This document shows, in pieces, positions 43,984 through 51,418 of a DNA stretch of 64,000 nt. Under the pieces are notes generated by a model, which saw only the letters and a program-made list of their open reading frames with translations, searched no databases and was not told where the DNA came from. The stretch's first letter is position 1. The number at the start of each line of letters is the position of its first letter. Origin of the DNA: Chryseobacterium camelliae (GTDB lineage: Bacteria > Bacteroidota > Bacteroidia > Flavobacteriales > Weeksellaceae); assembly GCF_002770595.1 (NCBI RefSeq), contig NZ_CP022986.1, positions 1,240,001 through 1,304,000 of the forward strand, given 5' to 3'. Both the position numbers and the translations under genes were made by a program.

Positions 43984-44604
43984 ATGATCCCCAATAACCT
44001 TCCGGCTCCAACAGCACTGAATGGCCTTGTCCTGGCCGGCGGAAAAAGCAGCCGCATGGGCATCCCCAAAGATACCATGAACTGGCATGGAAAGGAGCAG
44101 CGTTACAGGGTTGCGGACCTTTTGGCTGCGTTGTGTCATGACGTCTATATTTCGTGTCGTCCGGATCAGAAGGAAGACATTGATCCTGCCTACGGTGCAT
44201 TGCCTGATATTTTCCCGGATATGGGCCCGCTTGGCGGCATCCTGTCCGCCTTCAACGTTCAGAAAGATGTCGCCTGGCTCGTAGTCGCGTGTGATATGCC
44301 TTTGCTGGATGAAAAGGCACTGGATTTCCTGGTCAGGTCCAGGAATCCAGCCAGCATAGCCACGACGTTTGAAAGTCCCGTTGATGGCTTACCGGAGCCT
44401 CTGGTGACGATCTGGGAACCCGGAAGTTATCCGCTGCTGTTGAATTTTGTTCATTCCGGACCAGCTTCACCCAGAAAGTTTCTGATGCAGCATCGCATTT
44501 CAATCCTGAAACCGGAACATCCCGATACGTTAGTGAATGTCAATACGCCCGAAGAGGCTGATCAGATCAGGGAAATGCTGAAAAGAAATAGGAATCCAGA
44601 GTGA
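43984..44604 (+). CDS. mobA: Molybdenum cofactor guanylyltransferase MobA
   Basis: Nucleotidyltransferase that attaches GMP to molybdopterin to form the bis-MGD cofactor. The glycine-rich GTP-binding signature LNGLVLAGGKSSRMGIPKD (12-30) and the metal-binding ACDMPLL (about 97-103) are present. 206 residues is normal. It is close to the FdhF/YdeP and FdhD genes, which need this cofactor, but transcribed separately and across a repeat cluster. Confidence 0.9.
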   Translation: MIPNNLPAPTALNGLVLAGGKSSRMGIPKDTMNWHGKEQRYRVADLLAALCHDVYISCRPDQKEDIDPAYGALPDIFPDMGPLGGILSAFNVQKDVAWLVVACDMPLLDEKALDFLVRSRNPASIATTFESPVDGLPEPLVTIWEPGSYPLLLNFVHSGPASPRKFLMQHRISILKPEHPDTLVNVNTPEEADQIREMLKRNRNPE

Positions 44605-44660
44605 GGTGTTTAAACTGATAGATTATTTGATTCTTGCGTTACCTGATTTTGGAGTTTTTG

Positions 44661-44688
44661 ATAACTGATGTTGAGTCAGTTATTTTTA
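44661..44688 (+). terminator. Terminator of mobA
   Basis: Perfect stem ATAACTGA / TCAGTTAT, seven-base loop, followed by TTTTA. It lies 57 bases after the mobA stop. Confidence 0.85.
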
Positions 44689-44690
44689 TC

Positions 44691-44747
44691 AACCACCCTG
44701 TCAAAAATTCTTTGAATTTTCGCCACCCCTCCGCGGAGGGGAATTTT
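44691..44747 (+). repeat. REP-like element copy 2
   Basis: Near-identical to 42801-42856: ACCACCCTGTCAAAAATTC, TTTGAATTTTCGCCACCCC, CCGCGGAGGGG. Both copies follow host genes or repeats in the same orientation. Confidence 0.75.
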
Positions 44748-44790
44748 GCAGCGGGTATTTCCGCAAACTGCAAAGATTTTATGTACACTT

Positions 44791-44882
44791 AAAAACCGTA
44801 GGTTTTTAAAAACTCATGTGCTCTTCTGTTTTCAAAGATGGCTTCTTAAAATTCTTAAGTGTAAAAAACTTTTGTGGTTACT
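44791..44882 (+). repeat. SR repeat (hairpin AAAAACC-GTA-GGTTTTT)
   Basis: Isolated SR unit without an adjacent LR, ending 16 bases before the stop of the membrane protein gene at 44898 (convergent). Confidence 0.85.
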
Positions 44883-44897
44883 GAACCTCGCGGCAAG

Positions 44898-45260
44898 TTA
44901 GTCCCTCTTTGCAGACAGCTTAAGTATAGCATAGTACATAATGCCGCCTATAAAGTAGCACATCGCATCTATTATATCAGCAGTATAAATATTTGAAATC
45001 TTCGGACTGATAACTTCAAAAGTTAGGGTAAGGTACAGTGCGGAAGATAATATAAAACGTAATGATGGATTCCAGGTATTGTCTATATACATATTGACAA
45101 AGATTTTAATGGTGTAGCAAAACATCGGTACACTATATAAATCAGTACAATGACTGTTGATACAGGGGATGATAATACCGTTTTTCCTGCATAACAGCAC
45201 TATGATCCAAACCAATAGCCCTACAAAGTAGTACTTTGATATTTTGACGCTATCAATCAT
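44898..45260 (-). CDS. Small membrane protein, four helices
   Basis: 120 residues, nearly all hydrophobic, with about four membrane helices (8-24, 45-60, 68-85 and 98-115). I do not assign a family; it has the flavour of small VanZ/citrate-transporter-like integral proteins of Bacteroidota. The start overlaps the stop of an upstream 45-codon ORF (ATGA), and the pair diverges from a TetR gene across a palindromic operator. Function unknown. Confidence 0.65.
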   Translation of the reverse strand: MIDSVKISKYYFVGLLVWIIVLLCRKNGIIIPCINSHCTDLYSVPMFCYTIKIFVNMYIDNTWNPSLRFILSSALYLTLTFEVISPKISNIYTADIIDAMCYFIGGIMYYAILKLSAKRD

Positions 45261-45394
45261 GCATGTACTATTGCCATTATTATACTAAGCAAAACCTGTA
45301 AGACTGTTAGAATAACTTCAACTGCAGATTTTTTAGGTTTGCTTTCGTTTTCTTCTTTTTGGGCTTTTTTGTAATCAAAATTATATGGATTCAT
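45257..45394 (-). CDS. 45-residue single-helix membrane protein
   Basis: Short ORF with a charged N-terminal half (MNPYNFDYKKAQKEENESK) and one hydrophobic helix (VILTVLQVLLSIIMAIV). Its stop overlaps the start of the 120-residue membrane protein by four bases (ATGA), so they are translationally coupled. It begins 28 bases from the TetR palindrome. The coupling and amphipathic-plus-helix layout make it more credible than chance. Confidence 0.65.
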   Translation of the reverse strand: MNPYNFDYKKAQKEENESKPKKSAVEVILTVLQVLLSIIMAIVHA

Positions 45395-45421
45395 CAGAGA
45401 TATTTTTACAAAGCTACAAAA

Positions 45422-45439
45422 TTAGAACAATTGTTCTAA
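45422..45439. promoter_or_regulatory. Perfect 18-bp palindrome, TetR operator candidate
   Basis: TTAGAACAATTGTTCTAA, centred between divergent genes and overlapping the TTG of the TetR -33 element. TetR proteins bind such palindromes, so it should control the regulator itself and the two small membrane proteins. Confidence 0.8.
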
Positions 45440-45461
45440 ATGATTTTTATCATTATATTTG
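45431..45461 (+). promoter_or_regulatory. TetR promoter (TTG-N20-TATATTTG)
   Basis: TTG at 45431-45433 and TATATTTG at 45454-45461. The ATG at 45469 follows eight bases later, so the mRNA is nearly leaderless. Confidence 0.7.
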
Positions 45462-45468
45462 TATCTAT

Positions 45469-46092
45469 ATGAATACAAAGGACAAAATCATACAGAAGGC
45501 ATTGATGCTTTTTAACGACAGGGGATATACTGTAGTTACCACCCGGCATATAGCCCAAGAGCTCGAAATAAGTCCCGGCAATCTGCATTATCATTTTAAA
45601 CATTCCGAAGAAATTGTCAGCGTACTGTTAACTGATTTGATTTGTAAAACCGAGTTTCTGATGAATAGCTTTAAAAGGGACTCAGGAATCAGCATTCCAA
45701 ACCTTCAGCATTATTTACGCTCTGTGCTTGAACTTTTTTTTGATTACAGATTCATCTTTATTAATTTCAATGATGTTTTCAGGGATGTACCGGAGCTTAA
45801 AAGTAAATTTTTGGAGGTATACAGTAAAAGAAAGAAACAGTTTGAAGAGATTATACGTGAGTTTCAGCACATGAAAATATTCCGTGAGAACCTGCCTTTA
45901 GAACTTCTTGAAAGTGTAATTGCACAAATTTTTATCATTGCTGACAATTATATTTCTTATAATAGAGTGATTAATGAATTTGAGAAGAGCGAGGCCGTCC
46001 GATATTATTCACAAATCATCATGAATCTATTTTTACCGCTTTTTGTGGAAAAAGAAAGAACATATTATCTTCAAAATTACCTTTCATATTAA
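45469..46092 (+). CDS. TetR/AcrR-family regulator
   Basis: 207 residues. The N-terminal HTH (about 4-50) reads DKIIQKALMLFNDRGYTVVT, then TRHIAQELEISPGNLHYHFK as turn and recognition helix. The C-terminal ligand domain is helical and aromatic. The open frame extends 28 codons upstream, but that part contains the promoter and operator, so the Met at 45469 is chosen. It is divergent from the small membrane protein pair. Confidence 0.9.
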   Translation: MNTKDKIIQKALMLFNDRGYTVVTTRHIAQELEISPGNLHYHFKHSEEIVSVLLTDLICKTEFLMNSFKRDSGISIPNLQHYLRSVLELFFDYRFIFINFNDVFRDVPELKSKFLEVYSKRKKQFEEIIREFQHMKIFRENLPLELLESVIAQIFIIADNYISYNRVINEFEKSEAVRYYSQIIMNLFLPLFVEKERTYYLQNYLSY

Positions 46093-46195
46093 TTGGATTA
46101 CGGTTATCTATCGTTTATTGTGTTGAGGATATTCCACAGTCTCCTGTCAGTGCCGGCAGGTCGCACAGGTTCGAACCGAGATTTGAGATGTATAT

Positions 46196-46300
46196 AAAAA
46201 CCGTAGGTTTTTAAAAACTCATGTGTTCTTAATGTTTTCAAAGCTATCATCTTAAAATTATTAAGTGTCAAAAAAAGCTTTTGTGACTGTTGTGGTTATA
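46196..46300 (+). repeat. SR repeat (hairpin AAAAACC-GTA-GGTTTTT)
   Basis: SR unit starting the second repeat cluster, with TCTTAATGTTTTCAAAGC and TTAAGTGTCAAAAAA words. Confidence 0.85.
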
Positions 46301-46309
46301 TAAAATTAC

Positions 46310-46628
46310 ATTTTTTTAATTCGTTCATTTTGATTCTTCCTAACTCGTTCATTTTGCCTTGATGCAAAACGAACCAAAAGATCAAGACTGGATTCTTCCG
46401 CTAACCGAAAGTCTTATGCACTAAAAATTCTAAACTTGCGTGGTAGCTAAAGAGTTGCTTCGATTCAAATTTGGTCCCACGCTTCGGACAATAGAATTTT
46501 CTTAACGTTTATAAGCCTTCCGGTCTTAACGCTCCAGACTCCTAGGTCAGTTTTTACTTTTGGGAATAGTTGCAATTCTTGTATTCATCATGAAATCAAA
46601 TTATAAAAATGTTCGATTTCACTCACCA
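46310..46628 (+). repeat. LR repeat copy 5
   Basis: Lacks the left palindrome, like copy 2. Internal variant AGCTAAAGAGTTGCT, an alternate form of the AGC...GCT hairpin. Confidence 0.9.
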
Positions 46629-46629
46629 T

Positions 46630-46733
46630 AAAAACCGTAGGTTTTTAAAAACTGATGTGTCCTTCCTGTTTTCAAAGCTGGCTTCTTAAAATTCTTATGT
46701 GTCAAAAAGCTTTTGTGGCTGTTGTGGTTATAT
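46630..46733 (+). repeat. SR repeat (hairpin AAAAACC-GTA-GGTTTTT)
   Basis: SR unit between LR copies 5 and 6. Confidence 0.85.
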
Positions 46734-46741
46734 AAAATCAC

Positions 46742-47086
46742 ATTTTTTTAATTCGTTCATTTTGCTTCTTTCTTGTTTATTTTTTTATCTGAATTAGCGA
46801 ACTCTGCGGGTTTCCCTTGATGCAAAACGAACCAAAAAATCAAGACTGGATTCCTCCGCTAACCGAAAGTCTTATGCACTAAAAATTCTAAACTTGCGTG
46901 GTAGCAAAAGGGTTGCTCCGATTCAAATTCGGTCCCACGCTTCGGACAATAGAATTTTCTTAACGTTTATAAGCCTTCCGGTCTTAACGCTCCAGACTCC
47001 TAGGTCAATTTTACTTTTAGGAATGGTTGTAATTCTTGTATTCATCATGAAATCAAATTATAAAAATGTTCGATTTCACTCACCAT
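46742..47086 (+). repeat. LR repeat copy 6
   Basis: Full-length copy with a degenerate left palindrome (AACTCTGCGGGTT) and the AAAAGGGTTGCT form of the internal hairpin. Confidence 0.9.
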
Positions 47087-47185
47087 AAAAACCGTAGGTT
47101 TTTAAAAACTAACGTGCTCTTCTGTTTTCAAAGATGGCTTCTTAAAATTCTTAAGTGTCAAAAACTTTTATGACTATTGTGGTTT
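47087..47185 (+). repeat. SR repeat (hairpin AAAAACC-GTA-GGTTTTT)
   Basis: SR unit directly after LR copy 6; followed by a weak linker repeat (47190-47238). Confidence 0.85.
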
Positions 47186-47238
47186 AAAATCATCTTGCAA
47201 ATCAGCAGATCACACCGGTTTTTACTTTACGCATCATA

Positions 47239-47337
47239 AAAAACCGCAGGTTTTTAAAACTCATGTGTTCTTAATGTTTTCAAAGCTATTATCTTAAAAT
47301 TCTCATGTGTCAAAAACTTTTATGACTGTTATGGTTT
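47239..47337 (+). repeat. SR repeat (hairpin AAAAACC-GCA-GGTTTTT)
   Basis: Last SR unit of the cluster. Loop is GCA instead of GTA; the stem is intact. Confidence 0.8.
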
Positions 47338-47438
47338 CACTCCGACACACTCTAATTCTCTAACTTCCTCCCTAAAACACTCCCACATTCAAACGCTCTC
47401 ACCCTACAACTCTTAAACGCTCCACTCTCCCACTCTAC
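47338..47438. repeat. CT-rich low-complexity tract
   Basis: Words CTAAAACACTCCCAC and CTCACCCTACAACTC, running into the 3' end of the FdhF/YdeP gene. Same class as the tracts at 85, 27246 and 58798. Confidence 0.65.
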
Positions 47439-49837
47439 TCAGCCGTATTTGTTCCCGTAGCCGCCACAATGTCCTCATCCATTTGCTGATAGTGTTCAGG
47501 ATAGTGTTTCCGGATTTTGATGCGTACGTATTTGGATGCCGGCATATTGGCCCCGTCAACAACGTTATTGATGGAAACCAAAACATTGGTTTCAGGGAAA
47601 TAGGTCATGGTACTTTTCTGGGGAATCTGGTATTTAACAACGATGAACAGTGGAGCAATCCGTTCGATCCCGTCATCATAATTGAAGAGGTCTACTTTGT
47701 CGCCTTCTTTTAATCCGGCCTTTTCGATATCCAGTTCATTCATCATCACGATCCTCCGTTCGTTGAAAATCCCGCGGTAGCGGTCATCAAGGCCATAAAC
47801 GACGGTATTGAACTGGTCGTGGGTACGGGTGGTGGCCATCAGGTACTCGTCATCTGCGAGAGAATTGTCAGGAACCGGAGTAATGTTGAACGCTGCCTTT
47901 CCGGGGAAATGTTCGCTGCTGAATTTTCCGTCCCGCGGATTGTTCGGCAGGTAGAATCCTCCTTTCTGTACGACCCTTTCATTATAATGCTCGAATCCGG
48001 GGATGCATTGGGAAACATCATCGCGGATGGCATCATAGCTGTTGATGAACCGGTCCCAGTCGATGACGGAACGTTCCCCCAATACGGCTTTCGCCATCCG
48101 GCATGCGACGTGGGTCTCATTGATCAGGTGTTCTGAAACGGGTTCCAGGACCCCTCGTGACCATTCCACTACGCCCATGGAATTCTCGGTGCTGATATGC
48201 TGGAGTTTTCCGTTAACGATATCTTTCTCACTTCTGGAAATAACCGGCAGGATCAGCGCTTCTTTGCCGTGGATCAGGTGGCCGCGGTTGAGTTTGATAG
48301 AGACCATCACCGACATTTCCAGCTTGCGCATGGCTTCAGCGGTATACGTAGTATCCGGTGCTGCCGACAGGAGGTTACCGCCCATGCAGAACATGAATTT
48401 CACTGTTCCTTCATGCATGGCTTTAATGGCTTTCACCACATCATAGCCGTCCTGGCGCGGCACTTTAAATCCATAGAATTTTTCCAGGGTATCCAGCTGT
48501 TCTTCCGTAGGCTTGTGATTCACCAGCAGCGTCCTGTTGCCCTGGACATTGCTGTGCCCGCGGACCGGGCAGACTCCTCCGCCTTTGATTCCGATGCTTC
48601 CTTTCATCAGAAGCAGGTTGACGATATTATAGATCATGTCTACGCCGTTATGCTGCTGGGTAATACCCATTCCCCAGCAAATGATGATCCGTTTCCTGGC
48701 CGCGATCATCTGTGCTGCTTCCCTGAGTTTTTCAACCGGAATACCACACTCAGCAGCGAGGAAGTTAAGGTCGTAGCGTTTGAGCTCTTCCACTAACGCA
48801 TCAAATCCGGCTGTTTTATCTCTGACGAAATTATGGTCGATGACTTTGCCCGGATTGTTCTCCTCTTCTTCCAGCACCAGGATCTGTAAAGCTTTCAGCA
48901 AAGCCATATCGCCGTTAATTTTTACCGGCAAATATAAGTCTGACAGTTCAAAAGGTTTGGTGATCGCCGCAAGTGGTTTCTGCGGATCCTTGAATCCCAT
49001 CAGTCCGGCTTCCGGAAGCGGGTTAATGGCCATAATTTTGGCACCGTTCTTTTTCCCTTTGGTAAGGGCTGAAAGCATCCTTGGGGAATTGGTTCCCGGA
49101 TTCTGTCCTATGATGATGATGAGATCGGATTCATAAAAATCTTCGAGCTTTACGGAACCTTTTCCGAATCCGATGCTTCTGGTGAGTGCATACCCGGAGG
49201 TTTCATGGCACATATTGGAACAGTCGGGGAAATTATTGGTCCCGAATTCCCGCCCGAACAGCTGGTACACCCAGGTCGCTTCGTTGCTGGTCCTCCCGGA
49301 GGTATAAAATATGGCTTCGTCCGGAGAATCCAGGCCGTTTAGTTTTTCTGCAATTTTAGTGAAGGCATCATCCCAGCTGACCGGCTGATAATGGGTACCT
49401 CCTTTCGGAAGGTACATGGGTTCCGAGATCCTTCCCAGCTGGCTGATCTGATAATCCGTCATTTTTGCCAGGTCATAGACTGAATGTTCACTGAAAAATT
49501 CGGCCCCGATGGTTTTGGAGGTGGCTTCTTCAGCAAGCGCTTTCGCTCCGTTCTCGCAGTATTCCGCGATCTTTGAACGGTCGTGATCAGGATCCGGCCA
49601 TGCACAGCTTGGACAGTCGAAACCGTCAAACTGGTTCATGCTGAACAATGCCCTGCCACCGCGGAGTACGGAAGCATCGCGTACCAGCTGCTCCAGCGAA
49701 TGCATGACTGCCGGGACACCTGCCGCCCATTTTTTAGGGGATTCCAGCTTCAGGTCCAGCAGTTTATATGGTGATTCTGCGGATGGTGACTGGCTGGAGG
49801 GATGATCTGTTTTTTTATTCAATCCGTTATTTTCCAT
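47435..49837 (-). CDS. FdhF/YdeP-family molybdopterin oxidoreductase
   Basis: 800-residue protein of the DMSO reductase superfamily, closest to E. coli YdeP and related formate dehydrogenase-like enzymes. FDCPSCAWPDPDHDR (about 72-86) is the family N-terminal signature; CHETSGYALTRSIG carries the Cys in the cofactor-binding region, and no in-frame TGA suggests selenocysteine. A bis-MGD cofactor is expected, supplied by MobA and loaded with FdhD help. It is downstream of and 27 bases from the DUF7009 gene. The substrate is not known (formate in some relatives). Confidence 0.92.
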   Translation of the reverse strand: MENNGLNKKTDHPSSQSPSAESPYKLLDLKLESPKKWAAGVPAVMHSLEQLVRDASVLRGGRALFSMNQFDGFDCPSCAWPDPDHDRSKIAEYCENGAKALAEEATSKTIGAEFFSEHSVYDLAKMTDYQISQLGRISEPMYLPKGGTHYQPVSWDDAFTKIAEKLNGLDSPDEAIFYTSGRTSNEATWVYQLFGREFGTNNFPDCSNMCHETSGYALTRSIGFGKGSVKLEDFYESDLIIIIGQNPGTNSPRMLSALTKGKKNGAKIMAINPLPEAGLMGFKDPQKPLAAITKPFELSDLYLPVKINGDMALLKALQILVLEEEENNPGKVIDHNFVRDKTAGFDALVEELKRYDLNFLAAECGIPVEKLREAAQMIAARKRIIICWGMGITQQHNGVDMIYNIVNLLLMKGSIGIKGGGVCPVRGHSNVQGNRTLLVNHKPTEEQLDTLEKFYGFKVPRQDGYDVVKAIKAMHEGTVKFMFCMGGNLLSAAPDTTYTAEAMRKLEMSVMVSIKLNRGHLIHGKEALILPVISRSEKDIVNGKLQHISTENSMGVVEWSRGVLEPVSEHLINETHVACRMAKAVLGERSVIDWDRFINSYDAIRDDVSQCIPGFEHYNERVVQKGGFYLPNNPRDGKFSSEHFPGKAAFNITPVPDNSLADDEYLMATTRTHDQFNTVVYGLDDRYRGIFNERRIVMMNELDIEKAGLKEGDKVDLFNYDDGIERIAPLFIVVKYQIPQKSTMTYFPETNVLVSINNVVDGANMPASKYVRIKIRKHYPEHYQQMDEDIVAATGTNTAE

Positions 49838-49864
49838 ACGGCTGTGATTTTGAAGGTGTTGTAT

Positions 49865-50215
49865 TTAGCATTTGGCATTCGGATTCGGGTAGTTGTCGCT
49901 CTGGTCTTCCAGGGTATTGTCCAGGCACACAAAATCCTTTTCTACCAGCAGGCTGATCTTTCCGGACTGCCCGTTGAATCCTACCTTATCCGTGGTAACC
50001 CATTCCCCGACCATAGCGGCCGGCATTTTTAGGACTATCCTGCTGTCTGTGAAATCGGCTGAAATGGTTTCATCTTCTGTTCTTTCAATCGCATATATCA
50101 ATGTGCTGCCCGGAAATTCCGTATAGCCGGAAACCATTCCGTTCTTACTCAGTTCCGTTACCTCCGACTGTGTGAGGCGGAATCTTAAGCTATTGTCTTT
50201 AATTCTTATTTTCAT
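49865..50215 (-). CDS. DUF7009 family protein
   Basis: 116 residues. MKIRIKDNSLRFRLTQSEV is the family start; the rest is a small beta-rich domain ending in a Cys. I prefer this Met over one ten codons upstream. It sits between fdhD and the FdhF/YdeP gene on the same strand, so a role with the molybdoenzyme is suggested by context only. Confidence 0.65.
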   Translation of the reverse strand: MKIRIKDNSLRFRLTQSEVTELSKNGMVSGYTEFPGSTLIYAIERTEDETISADFTDSRIVLKMPAAMVGEWVTTDKVGFNGQSGKISLLVEKDFVCLDNTLEDQSDNYPNPNAKC

Positions 50216-50328
50216 TGTGTAAATCCTCAGATTGTAATGGATCAATTATGATGTGTTTTTTTATTGTACTGCAAAGTATCATTCAGATGCTTCATCATAC
50301 CGGATGGCAGATTTAGCCGCTTGTTCAT

Positions 50329-51210
50329 TTAATCCTTTCTATCCATCTCTATTTTTATATGGCTGCTTTCATGGTAGATATTGAACCGGTTGTCCCGAAG
50401 GAAGCCAAGAAGGGTCATATCAAATTCTTTCGCAAGGTCTACGGCCAGGCTCGAAGGCGCCCCTATCGCCACCACCACAGGGATTCCTGCCATGGCTGCT
50501 TTCTGGATCAGTTCAAAACTTGCCCTTCCGCTGAGCAGCAGGATCCGGTCTGTGAGGGGCAATTGTCCCGCCATCAATGCATTTCCGATCAGCTTATCCA
50601 GGGCATTGTGCCGTCCGACATCCTCGCGCAAAGCCAAAAGATTCCCGTTTACATCAAACAGTCCCGAAGCATGGATGCCGCCGGTTGCACTGAAATTATT
50701 CTGGAATGTCCGGAGTTTTTCAGGCAGCTGATAAAGCGTTTCCAACGCTATTCTCTGCGGTTTCTTTTCCAGATCCCGAAATGTACTCACGGTCCTGATG
50801 GATTCTATAGATCCCTTTCCGCATACTCCGCAGCTGGATGTGGTATAGAAATTACGGTCGGTATTCATGAGTTTGGGTGTATAGCCTCCTGCAAGCTCAA
50901 CAACAACCGTATTCTCGCCGGTCCTGGAACAGACAGCCGGGGAATGATATACGTCTTTTACGTTTTCCCGGCCTGCAATAATGCCTTCGGTAAAAAGGAA
51001 GCCTACTGCCAGTTCAGCATCATTTCCCGGCGTCCGCATGGTAACGGAGATATTCCTGGTGATTTTCTGTAGCTCAGCGTCATAGGAAACCCGAATTTCC
51101 AGAGGTTCCTCCACAGAAATATCATCGGTACACGGAAAGCCCAGGCTGTCTTTCACTTTGACAATCTCTATCTTCTGTACGGAATTATGCTCCAGGATAC
51201 CGGCTTTCAT
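50329..51210 (-). CDS. fdhD: Formate dehydrogenase accessory sulfurtransferase FdhD
   Basis: 293 residues. FdhD transfers sulfur to the molybdenum cofactor of formate dehydrogenase-type enzymes. The essential CxxC-type motif is SSCGVCGKGS; GGIHASGLF, REDVGRHNALDKLIG and GRASFELIQKAA are family signatures. It is upstream of the DUF7009 gene (113 bases) and the FdhF/YdeP gene on the same strand, making a small molybdoenzyme unit. Confidence 0.95.
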   Translation of the reverse strand: MKAGILEHNSVQKIEIVKVKDSLGFPCTDDISVEEPLEIRVSYDAELQKITRNISVTMRTPGNDAELAVGFLFTEGIIAGRENVKDVYHSPAVCSRTGENTVVVELAGGYTPKLMNTDRNFYTTSSCGVCGKGSIESIRTVSTFRDLEKKPQRIALETLYQLPEKLRTFQNNFSATGGIHASGLFDVNGNLLALREDVGRHNALDKLIGNALMAGQLPLTDRILLLSGRASFELIQKAAMAGIPVVVAIGAPSSLAVDLAKEFDMTLLGFLRDNRFNIYHESSHIKIEMDRKD

Positions 51211-51333
51211 GTTTACGGAATTTTATCAGCTGCTGCCTTTTGTGATTCTGTTTTGATGACCATGAATCATCAATCTTGATACCACATTAGTAAATATACA
51301 TATTTTTGTGCCTCAGATAAGATTTTAAAATCG

Positions 51334-51359
51334 AAAAAGACTGCCCAAAAGGACAGTCT
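51334..51359 (-). terminator. Terminator of the 1551-residue helicase gene
   Basis: On the minus strand AGACTGTCC / GGGCAGTCT-type stem (one mismatch) with a TTTT loop and a following TTTTT. It is 60 bases past the stop codon. Confidence 0.85.
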
Positions 51360-51418
51360 GTATTGTATGCCTGTCCCCTGACAGGACTGCAAACTGATTT
51401 TACCGCGAAATGTATCGC

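Noticed and set aside
41123..47088. Open frames of 64-114 codons inside LR copies (such as 42030-42374)
   Set aside because: They are parts of a repeated non-coding unit; frames and stops differ among copies and no family or start signal is visible.
47435..49837. Selenocysteine-type formate dehydrogenase
   Set aside because: The frame has no internal TGA and the region equivalent to the active site carries Cys or other residues.
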